Positions 23,201 to 30,621 of a DNA stretch of 39,920 nucleotides are shown here, in pieces (position 1 is the stretch's first letter; each line of letters begins with the position of its first letter). The stretch is from contig NZ_FR892819.1 of assembly GCF_000434895.1 (NCBI RefSeq), positions 1 to 39,920 on the forward strand, read 5' to 3'. Below the pieces are notes generated by a model. That model ran no database searches, was not told the origin of the DNA, and was given only the letters and a program-made list of their open reading frames with translations. The translations under genes were made by a program, and so were the position numbers. The DNA comes from Phascolarctobacterium succinatutens CAG:287. GTDB lineage: Bacteria > Bacillota > Negativicutes > Acidaminococcales > Acidaminococcaceae.

Positions 23201-23528
23201 GTTCTCTACTGTTTTGGGCGTATTAGAGGCTATGGATGTTCTTTCTTTTGAAATGCTGGGTGGAGCTAATAGTCAACTATATATTTATGTTACCCAGATT
23301 CAGCATTTAATAAACATTCTGAGCATGCCTAAAAACTACGATAACAAGCTATTGAATAGAGTGTATGAAAGGCATTTACTGGCTGTAAAAATGCTCACAT
23401 ACATTTATGAAAGCGATTTTTCTAGTGACGAAGTATGGGATATTCTTGAAGATTATTTCTTAGGTAATGTGCCAGAGATGGTCAAAATTGCCTGTCATAG
23501 AGAAAACCCCAATATTACCTTTGATTGA
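20277..23528 (+). CDS. Large RecQ-like superfamily 2 helicase
   Basis: A 1083-residue protein with a helicase core in the middle. Walker A is TAPTGSGKS (320-328), the DEAH box is 426-429, motif III-like ATFTATA follows, motif V AFGMGVDIDDI is RecQ-like, and motif VI is QEIGRAARKEG (641-651). The ~300-residue N-terminal region is novel and begins with a segment (DENTIVVLKGF, then ISKRKYIS) resembling the N terminus of the adjacent sigma factor. The C-terminal 430 residues lack visible RQC zinc or HRDC domains. The ATG at 20277 is chosen because GAGGAGAGGTG precedes it; an ATG at 20250 would overlap the sigma gene and lacks this. The protein probably unwinds or translocates on DNA as the motor of the system. 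A strong terminator follows. Confidence 0.9.
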   Translation: MQQYFVELIKAKLENLYIDENTIVVLKGFSKDVLAAFGCETADLQAAVKNKIMYFASVISKRKYISYEEYLLLATFIQEQFNNVYVVNNNLFMNKYPLNVCFDEETKNNLLNHYLVTDDDSQDDLAIGNIDKYVEIYDDFQSVNGQIVGAYCALKAGDETGVTQVNVFDSNVEKLTVKDNAVQEIFYLNEENDFISLVLKAESLAGEIFIDINGYVGDRFLLEEHLAYLASIIRDRASLYFVSLESEEEGYNSRKEFTQILKKYWGYDSFRELQVYNLKKLNDGKEREIVSISQERIIANLTDEAEKASNNQSYRDLFVTAPTGSGKSVMFQIPAIYLAEKYNYLTIVISPLIGLMNDQVYNLSKREYKYVETINSDLSNIVKEDIRRKVAENKIHILYISPETLLSRSDITSLIGDRTIGMVIVDEAHIVTTWGKQFRPDYWYLGDYIRKLRRERDKKFVVATFTATAIYHGFEDMYSETLNSLHMINPITYLGYVRRNDIKITINRLKPPPGKPVEYELDKFDEIMQIANEAVVTCKKTLIYFPTVALINRCEEFLRAQNPLVAKYLAVYHGALSKDRKSDAYEGFKKHYDSGNPDSPENEGIRFVMLATKAFGMGVDIDDIEKVVHFAPTGNVCDYVQEIGRAARKEGLNGEAYYHYNSRDFKHINRLHGLSSIRKSQLIEVISKIVELYKRSLAGNGGRPTRKRHSMLLDAENFAYIFGDPRGDEDNTINKVKTALLMIQKDYENQKGYSPIYVKPIPMFANGYFQISSVMQEKIANRFPGCVSRIDTKFPDICKVNLKRIWEQAYHSMSFQKFKYLLYTKSDELSFNKKFDLTAALQVKIDFQSNAKALYKRLWGVFENIIYKHVEDGKYVSVNTIAMEFKRQANIEEYKARSITEVIIASMDSFRKRYMKQPTRIVQEMSNRKGEITYCFFSAVNHYFAWVSRRFDDIIRETIDGELYLIDNANSKAGEFSTVLGVLEAMDVLSFEMLGGANSQLYIYVTQIQHLINILSMPKNYDNKLLNRVYERHLLAVKMLTYIYESDFSSDEVWDILEDYFLGNVPEMVKIACHRENPNITFD

Positions 23529-23554
23529 CTGTTGCTTTAAGGTTGAGCAAATAT

Positions 23555-23600
23555 AAAAATGGATGGAGCAACCAAAATAGTAGTAGCTCCATCCATTTTT
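23555..23600. terminator. Terminator ending the sigma-helicase operon
   Basis: A 15-bp perfect stem pairs AAAAATGGATGGAGC (23555-23569) with its complement at 23586-23600, ending in TTTTT. The A-run on the other side means it may also stop minus-strand transcripts from the IS element. Confidence 0.88.
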
Positions 23601-23642
23601 AAGAAAGCTATCAAAACTTTCAACTTGGTACTGTCAATAGTT

Positions 23643-25057
23643 TTGCGCAAATTTCTTCAGACATCCTAGCAGAAGTTTAGTATATAAGTTTAACGGTTAG
23701 TGCACTTCACCGTTAAATATCAATTAGCTTCTGCTTGAGATACCTTTGCTTATTAAGTTAACTGTTTTTAAGATATTTTTGCTTCATAATATAGTTCTTC
23801 GGCAAGCATATCTGTTAGATGTTTCATGTTCAAGTAACGTTTTTTGCCCCAATCATTGCTGGCTATATAACGCAATCTTGCACATACAAGCATCAATGCT
23901 GATTCACCATCAGGAAACGTGCCAATCACTCTTGTGCGACGCTTTATTTCTCTGTTTACACGTTCAATAACGTTATTGGTACGTATACGTAGCCAATGCT
24001 CTGACGGAAAATCCATATAGGTCAAGGTTTCCTCTAAACCATTTTCTAGTTTGTCGGCAGCCTTGTTAAGTTTCATCTCACGTAATCTGGAAATTACTGA
24101 TTTTGCCTTTTCTTTAGCTGCTGCTTTATTCTCCTGAGCATGAATTGCTTTGAGCATCTTGGCAACTTCCTTGACAGTTTTATGTGGTACTACAGAGAAT
24201 ATATTACGGTACATATGCACCGTGCAGCGTTGGTATCTGGCATTTGGAAACACTTCACCTATGCTTTCTACCATGCCTAAATTTTTATCGCCAATTATAA
24301 GTTTTACGCCATCTAAGCCACGGCTTTTCAGCCATACAAAGAAATTTTTCCAGCTTTCGGTATCTTCTTTGAGGCCCTCGGCTGTACCTATAACTTCTCT
24401 GTATCCGTCTTCAGTGACGCCAATAGCAACTAATACAGATGCGTTTTCAAAGGAGCCTCCCCAACATCTCTTTAGGAAAATACCATCTACAAAGACATAG
24501 GGACACTTTTCTGTAAGCTTTCTGGAGCGCCATTCTTCAATTTGAGCAAAGCATTTTTGATTCAGATTGCTAATGGTTTCGGCTGAAACCTTCTGTCCCC
24601 AGAGAATCTCTGTAATACTTTCAACACGACGCATAGAAACTCCGGCAAGATACATTTCTACCAAGGCTTCTTCTACGGAGCATTCACGTCTTTGGTAGCG
24701 CTGAATAATAGCAGACTCAAAAGTAAGACCTTTTAATTTAGGCACTTTTAAAGTAACGTCACCAGCTTGAGTAGAGAATGATCTTTCGTAATGTCCGGCA
24801 CGATAACCTTTTCTTGTTTGGTCGCGTGCGTAGCGTTCAGCTTATACAAGTTTGTCAGCCTCAGCGTCCAAAAGAGCATTGAGAGTTTCTTCTACACTAT
24901 TTTTTACAATAGTTTGCAATTCGTTGTGGATAAATTGCTCATTTAATTGTATAATGTTACCAGACATAGATTCTACCTTCTTTCATGTTTTGTGTGGTAA
25001 CTTAATTGTAAGCAAAGGTAGTCTTTATGTCTATCTTTTTGAATTGAATTTGCGCAA
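23643..25057 (-). mobile_element. IS256-family insertion sequence
   Basis: TTGCGCAAATT at 23643-23653 is repeated in inverted form at 25047-25057, and inner copies of ACCTTTGCTTA...TTAAGTTA flank the transposase on both sides. The ~1.4-kb size and single transposase fit IS256. I see no clear target duplication outside the ends, so the exact borders may be off by some bases. The right end abuts an unknown gene that lacks a plausible start, suggesting the insertion removed it. Confidence 0.75.
23768..24967 (-). pseudogene. IS256-family transposase with an in-frame stop
   Basis: The transposase is of the Mutator/IS256 DDE type. FVDGIFLK and GDKNLGMV carry the two aspartates, and the glutamate lies in NVIERVNREIKRRTRVIGTFP (read in parts). 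The open frame of 325 residues starts only at 24745. The same frame continues upstream (AERYARDQTRKGYRAGHYERS) to a TAA at 24842-24844, then for 41 more codons to an ATG at 24965-24967 (MSGNIIQLNEQFIHNEL). The intact gene would encode about 399 residues, the normal family length, so one nonsense mutation has split it. The element is probably inactive unless readthrough or internal initiation occurs. Confidence 0.85.
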
Positions 25058-25079
25058 CTTATTATACGTTATCAATATC

Positions 25080-25640
25080 ATGGGTTACTATCACATAAAC
25101 GATACTGGAAAAGGCGTTATCATCAAGGATTTTGACAATATCAGCGAGGATTATAAAATGCCTCCTATTGATTACATCAAAGAATATTTTGAAAGCAAAA
25201 GAGGAATTGGCAAAAAGAATCTTGAATGGCTTGCTAGTATGGATGTCTATCATCAGTTAGCATATCTTGCCCTGAATGATTACCGGCTTTCTTATATTGT
25301 AAGCAATTTGGATGAAAAGACTCCGGAAGCTTTTTGTAAAAAATATGATGAAAGCTATAGCAATGAATTTTCTTCTGATGTGGCAGATATTTTCGAGTGC
25401 TTGTTTTGTTATAGGTTTGGGTATCCTTTCGGCTGCTTTAAGGGGATTTCGGATTATGATGGAACTATTATGTTTTTCTGTAATGTGCAATATCCTCCTA
25501 AAACTTATAATAAGAAACTAGGAGAGTTGACTGAAGTTGTTTTCATCAAAGAACTCAGAGAGTTTTTCTATGAGCTTTTTAAAGACGACTATTATAAAAC
25601 AGTGGAACTTGAATTATGTGAAGAATACATTAAGGAGTAA
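25080..25640 (+). CDS. Unknown protein, probably 5'-truncated by the IS element
   Basis: The frame from ATG 25080 encodes 186 residues: HINDTGKGVIIKDFDNISED, a helical segment with LEWLASMDVYHQLAYLALNDY, then CLFCYRFGYPFGCFKGISDYD, and an acidic helical end. It has the look of a real folded protein, but no ribosome site precedes the ATG. The reading frame stays open into the IS right end 22 bases upstream, so the original N terminus was probably lost to the insertion. I do not recognise the family. Transcription would have to come from the IS or beyond. Treat it as a likely non-functional remnant. Confidence 0.5.
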   Translation: MGYYHINDTGKGVIIKDFDNISEDYKMPPIDYIKEYFESKRGIGKKNLEWLASMDVYHQLAYLALNDYRLSYIVSNLDEKTPEAFCKKYDESYSNEFSSDVADIFECLFCYRFGYPFGCFKGISDYDGTIMFFCNVQYPPKTYNKKLGELTEVVFIKELREFFYELFKDDYYKTVELELCEEYIKE

Positions 25641-25725
25641 AGGCAGTCATTTTATAATTTAATGTTGAGAAATAAAAACAGCGATAAAACCGGCATAAAG
25701 ATATAAGCTTCAACCTTGCTTAATG

Positions 25726-25787
25726 TTCTAACATAAAAAATGACATTATAATATTTTTATGTTATAATAATAAAAAATATGTTAGAA
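25726..25787 (+). promoter_or_regulatory. Promoter with inverted-repeat operator for the AbiE-like pair
   Basis: ATGACA (25740-25745), 17 bases and TATAAT (25763-25768) form the promoter. TTCTAACATA (25726-25735) and its exact inverted copy TATGTTAGAA (25778-25787) flank the boxes; the right copy touches the ribosome site. This is a good operator layout for autorepression by the antitoxin. Confidence 0.75.
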
Positions 25788-25800
25788 AGGAGAGAGCGAG

Positions 25801-26772
25801 ATGGAGAAATTCTTGAAAGATATTTTTGGAATAGATGCAGTGTGCAAAAAATTTAGCGATTTTGCTAGCTTAAGCCGTTTGCTTGTTGAGGCTTACGATT
25901 ACGTTTTGGTAGAAATAGATGAAGTGAAATTCCTGGCTATAGCTCCTGTATATGAGCAGCCTACGATTCCTACACTGGTTAATCATATGAAAAAAATAAG
26001 CAGTGAGAAAAATTTACCTGTCGTTTATCATCCGAGAAGCTTAACATATTCTAAAATGAAAGGCTTGCTTCAACAGAAGGTTCCTTTTATTGTGGATGCC
26101 AAGCAAGCCTATCTGCCGTTTTTGGGAACGTTTTTGCAAGCGGTCAGCGACGAAAAAAATGAAAAAGTAAAGTTCTCACTGCCAGCGCAGCTTTTGGCAA
26201 TGATGTATCTTTATTCTCGCGAGCCTTTCCTCTATATAAAAAAAGCTGTTGAGTTTTTGCCGTATTCTGCTATGAGTATAACGCGAGCAATGCGTGAGCT
26301 TGAAGCCAGCGAATTGTTTTACGTAGAGAAGGACAAGCAGAGTAATGTTTTGCGCAGTCAGTTAGCGAAGCAGGAACTGTTTGAGGAATTGAAAGCAAGA
26401 TTTAATTCACCGATATGGAAGTGTGGATATATAGATAATGGATGTCTTGTGAAGGAAATGGTGCTGGCCGGGGAAGATGCGTTAGCTGAAAAAAGTATGC
26501 TTGCCAATACTTTGCCTGCTAAGTATGCTACGTATAGAAAGAATGTTGATTTAAGTGTCCTGCATAGTGAATTACTTGATAACAAAAAGCAAAGTGAATT
26601 GCAATTATGGTCATATAATCCGTTGCTGTTTTCGCAGCTGGATATACCTGATCCGATATCTTTAGTTCTGTCGCTAATGGATATTCATGATGAACGCGTC
26701 GAGCAGGCGCTGGATGGAATTATGGAAGAAGTTTGGGAGGGACAGCATGGTACCTGGATTAAAAAGTTTTAA
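25801..26772 (+). CDS. Winged-helix antitoxin/regulator of an AbiE-like pair
   Basis: A 323-residue protein likely to be the AbiEi-like partner of the next gene. A helix-turn-helix or winged-helix region is suggested by LPAQLLAMMYLYSREPF, VEFLPYSAMSITRAMREL and SELFYVEKD (about residues 126-185). The C-terminal half resembles antitoxins of this group by layout only. GAAAGGAGAG precedes the ATG. The stop lies 26 bases inside the nucleotidyltransferase gene, so translation is coupled. The flanking inverted repeat at the promoter suggests it represses itself. Identification leans on the partner and on the general architecture. Confidence 0.65.
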   Translation: MEKFLKDIFGIDAVCKKFSDFASLSRLLVEAYDYVLVEIDEVKFLAIAPVYEQPTIPTLVNHMKKISSEKNLPVVYHPRSLTYSKMKGLLQQKVPFIVDAKQAYLPFLGTFLQAVSDEKNEKVKFSLPAQLLAMMYLYSREPFLYIKKAVEFLPYSAMSITRAMRELEASELFYVEKDKQSNVLRSQLAKQELFEELKARFNSPIWKCGYIDNGCLVKEMVLAGEDALAEKSMLANTLPAKYATYRKNVDLSVLHSELLDNKKQSELQLWSYNPLLFSQLDIPDPISLVLSLMDIHDERVEQALDGIMEEVWEGQHGTWIKKF

Positions 26773-27505
26773 AGAAAGCTTTAGTGACTTTATGGATCAA
26801 TATGTTATCATAGGCGGTGCTGCTTGTGATATCTATATGGAAAGTGAAGACAGTTTTTTTAGGGCTACTAAGGATTTGGATATTGTGCTGATTGTAGAAG
26901 CGCTTACACCGGAGTTCGTCAGCAAATTTTGGCAGTATGTACAGACGGCTGGATATCAGCATATTGACAAGAGCAAGCAGAAGCCAGAGTTTTACAGATT
27001 CAGTAAGCCTATAAGCAAAGAATATCCTGCTATGATAGAATTGTTTAGCAGACCGCCGTATAATGTGGAGTTAAGCTTTGCTGCTAATGTTGTTCCTATT
27101 CATGTTGATGATTCGTCAATCAGCTTATCAGCTATTTTGCTGAATGATGAGTACTATGAGTTCATGAAGTCTGGCAGGATTAGTATTGATGGTATAAGCA
27201 TCTTGGATTATCAATATATCATTCCGTTTAAGGCAAAAGCTTGGCTAGATTTATCTGAGAGAAAAATTTCTGGCGAGAGTATAGACAGCAAGAATATTAA
27301 GAAGCATAAGAATGATATTTTTCGTTTGTCTGCTCTGCTTCTAGAAGGTAAGTCCTTGAGTTTACCTGATAAGATTGCTGAGGATATGCTGGAGTTTATT
27401 ACAAAGGTAGCTGATGAGCCTGTCGATATGAAGAGCTTAGGACTCAAGGGTATGAAAGTTGAGAGCCTGTTGGAGCTTATTCGTCAATACTACATGTTGC
27501 GTTAG
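26747..27505 (+). CDS. AbiEii/AbiGii-like nucleotidyltransferase toxin
   Basis: A 252-residue nucleotidyltransferase. The core motif is YVIIGGAACDIYM (about 19-31) followed by RATKDLDIVLIVEA (about 40-53) with the paired metal-binding aspartates in DLD. Further on, YIIPFKAKAWLDL and KKHKNDIFRLSALL match the helical part of AbiEii-type toxins. ATG 26747 follows GGGAGG and overlaps the antitoxin gene by 26 bases; a longer upstream start would overlap more and lacks a ribosome site. It belongs to the same broad class as AbiEii at 10137-10964 but is clearly a different lineage. It presumably arrests growth on phage attack or antitoxin loss. Confidence 0.78.
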   Translation: MVPGLKSFKESFSDFMDQYVIIGGAACDIYMESEDSFFRATKDLDIVLIVEALTPEFVSKFWQYVQTAGYQHIDKSKQKPEFYRFSKPISKEYPAMIELFSRPPYNVELSFAANVVPIHVDDSSISLSAILLNDEYYEFMKSGRISIDGISILDYQYIIPFKAKAWLDLSERKISGESIDSKNIKKHKNDIFRLSALLLEGKSLSLPDKIAEDMLEFITKVADEPVDMKSLGLKGMKVESLLELIRQYYMLR

Positions 27506-27561
27506 AAAAAATCGCTGGTACTACCGTGATACTATCAGATTGTTGATTCGTCTGCAATCCG

Positions 27562-27597
27562 ACTCCCGATGCACTTAGGTGTGTCGGGAGTTTTTTT
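27562..27597 (+). terminator. Terminator after the AbiE-like pair
   Basis: ACTCCCGATGCAC (27562-27574) pairs with GTGTGTCGGGAGT (27579-27591), with one mismatch, and is followed by seven T residues. Confidence 0.88.
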
Positions 27598-27655
27598 GAT
27601 TTTCTGCCTCAAAGAATATATAATATTTGCAACGGAACCAGGAGGTGAGTAGGGG

Positions 27656-28645
27656 ATGCAAGTCAATTATCAAGGCAATCGCGACGCAAAAGTAGTCTTG
27701 CTGCAAATAATAGGAGAACATGAGTTGCCGTTTATCGAAGATGAACTGTCCCATATAAAAGCCGTAACACAGAATACAGATTTTTTGTTTATTACCGTGC
27801 AGGTTGATAGCTGGAACGACGACCTTTCGCCATGGGTGGCAGAGCCGATTTTTGGAGATGCTGCCTTTGCTGGCAATGCGGAAAAACTTCTAACACGTAT
27901 AAAAAATGAAGTAATTGTTCCGTTATTAAGTGAGCATCAAGATATAAAGATTTTTGCGGGCGGCTATTCCTTAGCCGGATTATTTGTATTGTGGGCGGCT
28001 TATCAAACAAATTTATTCGAAGGTATAGCAGCAGTATCTCCGTCTGTGTGGTTTCCTAAATTTATTGATTTTGTACATAACAACAAAATATTAACCAATA
28101 GAGTCTATTTAAGTCTTGGCGATAAGGAAGCAAAGACACGTAACAAAATTCTGGCACAGGTGGCAAATGATATTCGTGATGTGTATACATCATTGGAAGA
28201 TTATAGGTTGAGCAGTATTCTTGTTTGGAATCAGGGAAATCATTTTAAGGAACCTGCTTTGCGTATGGCAAAAGGATTTGCATGGTTGATGAGTTATGAA
28301 AAGATTCACTCATATGAATTTTTTCTTAAAATATTTGAGCATGATGAAGTTTTTCTTGTTGATGAAACCTTATTTTATTTTGATGATGAGCCTAAAAATC
28401 AACAGGAACATTACCTTGGCTGTTTACGTGAATATGATAAACTATATTGGGTGGGGTATTGTGACATACCTGATGGTGAGGAATTCTTGACTGCCAAAGA
28501 AATGTTAGAAGCCAAAATCTTTGAAGGCAAGTCAATTAAGGATAGATGGGAACATGTTGTGATTGTAAATATAGGTGGATTCTGTTGGGAGGATTGGCTA
28601 GATATGTATATGAATAAGCTAGGTGGAATAAGTGATTTAAAGTAG
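27656..28645 (+). CDS. Alpha/beta-hydrolase esterase with extra C-terminal domain
   Basis: The first ~215 residues form an alpha/beta-hydrolase of the esterase type. The nucleophile elbow is GGYSLAG with S105, AAVSPSVWFP follows, LSLGDKEAK contains D156, and GNHFKEP places H196, completing a plausible Ser-Asp-His triad. Residues 217-329 form an additional acidic domain (FEHDEVFLVDETLFYFDDE, WVGYCDIPDGEEFL, WEDWLDMYMNK) that I do not recognise. No signal peptide is visible, so it acts in the cytoplasm. AGGAGGTG precedes ATG 27656, and TATATAAT upstream may be its -10 box. The substrate cannot be predicted. It stands alone between two transcription units. Confidence 0.75.
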   Translation: MQVNYQGNRDAKVVLLQIIGEHELPFIEDELSHIKAVTQNTDFLFITVQVDSWNDDLSPWVAEPIFGDAAFAGNAEKLLTRIKNEVIVPLLSEHQDIKIFAGGYSLAGLFVLWAAYQTNLFEGIAAVSPSVWFPKFIDFVHNNKILTNRVYLSLGDKEAKTRNKILAQVANDIRDVYTSLEDYRLSSILVWNQGNHFKEPALRMAKGFAWLMSYEKIHSYEFFLKIFEHDEVFLVDETLFYFDDEPKNQQEHYLGCLREYDKLYWVGYCDIPDGEEFLTAKEMLEAKIFEGKSIKDRWEHVVIVNIGGFCWEDWLDMYMNKLGGISDLK

Positions 28646-28758
28646 TATTTATTTGCAAGATAATACATTAATAATTGACTTGGATTTCGGCTGTAAAGTA
28701 ATTAGCGATATCACTTGTAATATATACTTTCACCTTAGCTCAGCTTTCTAATAAAAAA

Positions 28759-28787
28759 ATTACATTCTAACATTCTTATGCTATAAT
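28759..28787 (+). promoter_or_regulatory. Promoter of the lipoprotein/GSP-synthase-like operon
   Basis: ATTACA (28759-28764), 17 bases and TATAAT (28782-28787). About 45 bases here closely resemble the AbiE-like promoter at 25726-25770, including the TTCTAA-rich upstream part and the CATTNTNA spacer. Either the two are related by duplication or a regulator is shared. Confidence 0.65.
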
Positions 28788-28851
28788 ATAAAAAATGACC
28801 TACTATATTGCTGTGTAAAAATGATAGAGATTTTTTATAAAGGAGTTTTAT

Positions 28852-29295
28852 ATGCTTACAGACGAAAAACGTAAAAAGCTTTTAGCTGGTACGCTGATAG
28901 CAGTAATGCTGACTGGTGTTGCAGGCTGTGGCAACGATAAAGACAGTGAGTGGAAGAATGATAACTCTGCTCAGAATAATCAAGATGAAAAGAAGGATGA
29001 AAATAACGGCGGAGGCTTTTTTCATGGCTTCTTTCCCTGGTACTTTATCGGTCGTACCTTTGGCGTAGGACCTGCAGCAGGTGTGCGTACTGCGCCTGCA
29101 GCTAATACGAAGCAGGATAATACAGCTGCAGGTTCAGCTACGGCCAGAGATAGCAGTAATGCAGCTAATGGTGCCTCTGTGCAGCAGGGAACTGCAGGAA
29201 GCACGCAAAATTCCAAGCTCGGCAGTACGGGCACTACAGGTAAAAGCGGTATCGGCAGTGGCATGAGCCGCTCCAGCGGCAGCGCAATTTCCTGA
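28852..29295 (+). CDS. Predicted lipoprotein, Gly/Ser/Thr-rich
   Basis: A 147-residue exported protein. A lysine-rich N terminus (KRKKLLAG) precedes a hydrophobic stretch and a lipobox ending VAGC, with the lipidated cysteine at C26. The mature part is low-complexity: acidic Asn/Asp repeats, a short GGGFFHGFFPWYFIGRTF segment, then an Ala/Ser/Gly/Thr-rich tail ending in SGMSRSSGSAIS. The layout (lipoprotein followed by a glutathionylspermidine-synthase-like gene) recalls the E. coli ygiB-ygiC pair. AAGGAG precedes the ATG, and the next gene starts 10 bases after the stop. The function is unknown; it probably sits in the cell envelope. Confidence 0.8.
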   Translation: MLTDEKRKKLLAGTLIAVMLTGVAGCGNDKDSEWKNDNSAQNNQDEKKDENNGGGFFHGFFPWYFIGRTFGVGPAAGVRTAPAANTKQDNTAAGSATARDSSNAANGASVQQGTAGSTQNSKLGSTGTTGKSGIGSGMSRSSGSAIS

Positions 29296-29305
29296 GGTGA
29301 TGAAG

Positions 29306-30601
29306 ATGTATAAATATCGTAAGCCTGATACCTGGCTTGATAAAATTGATTTGAATATTATGCCGTATGTGGATGCGACGGAGTGGGAAAACCGTTATCC
29401 TACTATCAGCGCGCTGCTTATGAGCAATGCCAATAAGCGTGAGCTGCAGCGCATCAGTGCCGGCCTTACAGCAGCACTCTCACGCCTGGCAGAGGCTTTG
29501 CGTACCAATAATAATGGTGCAATGCCCTTTAATCTGTTTAATATGACGGATAAGCTCACACCGTATATCCTTGCGGATAACTCGGATCATGTGAGCTATA
29601 TCAGCCGTCTTGACTTTGTAAAGAATACTGACGGCTGCTATAAGCTGGTAGAGATCAATTCGGATACTCCTTGCGCCTTGCCGGAAACATTTTATGCCAA
29701 CAAGGTAGCGGAAGCATATTTTGCTAAGGAGTACGGCCTGCATTTGCAGCCGCGTTCGGATGGTGAGGAGCTGGCGGAGCCCTTTTTAAAGCTTTTGGAA
29801 CAGCCTAAATATGCAGATAAGGATGTAGTGCGCATTGCTTTTGCTGCTGATAAAGGCTACAGCGAGGACTGGGCTAACGCCAAATTTTTATTTGAGCGTG
29901 TGCAAGAGGTGTTGCGTGAACGCATTTTGAGCAGGCAGCCCTTTGTCTGTCGCCTTGTCGGTTTAGATGAGCTTATAGTACATGATGACGGAGTGTACAT
30001 TCATAATGAAATATTCCATAAGGAAGATAGAATTGATATACTGTACCGTCTGCATCCGCTGGAGCTTTTGATGGATGATGAAAGCGAGGATGGCTATCCT
30101 GTTGGCTTAAAGCTCATGGAGTTAGCTAATTTCGATGCTGTTGATCTGGTTAATCCGGTAAAATCCATTGTACTGCAGAATAAAGCACTGCTGGCACTGG
30201 CATGGTATTTATATCAGCATCGTCTGTTCTGGACACCGCAGGAGGAAGAACTGTTGGCTGCGCATTTAACGCCGACCTATTTGGACAGCAAGCAGCTGGC
30301 TGGACAGCGTTATATTAAGAAGCCTATCTTTGGGCGTGAGGGTGCAGGCATTGCTATTGTAGAGCCTGATGGTGCGCTGAGCTACGAGGCGGAGGAATGC
30401 GATGACTGCGATTTGATTTACCAGCAGTTTGTTCCTTCTGCCGATGTACAGCAGGAAACAGATAACGGTGAGGCAACTGGCAAGTATACTTATTCCTGCT
30501 TTGTGATCAACGGTAAAGCGTCGGAGACCTTTGTGCGTTTGCAGCCGGGAGAAATTACCGGTGTAGAAGCATATTTTGTACCTGTTCTTGACGAAAAGTA
30601 A
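29306..30601 (+). CDS. Glutathionylspermidine synthase-like ATP-grasp protein (YgiC type)
   Basis: A 431-residue protein of the C-terminal glutathionylspermidine synthase family, which joins peptides to amines using ATP. LVEINSDTPCALPET (about 118-132), IDILYRLHPLELL and RYIKKPIFGREGAGI (about 334-348) are the metal- and ATP-binding segments of the fold. The amidase domain of the bifunctional E. coli enzyme is absent, as in YgiC/YjfC-type proteins of unknown substrate. The ATG at 29306 follows GAGGTG at six bases, overlapping the end of the lipoprotein gene, so the two are translationally coupled. A role in envelope or peptide-amine modification is an inference from family and neighbour. Confidence 0.85.
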   Translation: MYKYRKPDTWLDKIDLNIMPYVDATEWENRYPTISALLMSNANKRELQRISAGLTAALSRLAEALRTNNNGAMPFNLFNMTDKLTPYILADNSDHVSYISRLDFVKNTDGCYKLVEINSDTPCALPETFYANKVAEAYFAKEYGLHLQPRSDGEELAEPFLKLLEQPKYADKDVVRIAFAADKGYSEDWANAKFLFERVQEVLRERILSRQPFVCRLVGLDELIVHDDGVYIHNEIFHKEDRIDILYRLHPLELLMDDESEDGYPVGLKLMELANFDAVDLVNPVKSIVLQNKALLALAWYLYQHRLFWTPQEEELLAAHLTPTYLDSKQLAGQRYIKKPIFGREGAGIAIVEPDGALSYEAEECDDCDLIYQQFVPSADVQQETDNGEATGKYTYSCFVINGKASETFVRLQPGEITGVEAYFVPVLDEK

Positions 30602-30621
30602 GAATTTGAGGAGTCCATAAA

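Noticed and set aside
24852..25079. Upstream extension of the 25080 gene into the IS element (262-residue frame)
   Set aside because: The extension is antisense to the transposase N terminus and crosses the IS end; it is not part of the original gene.
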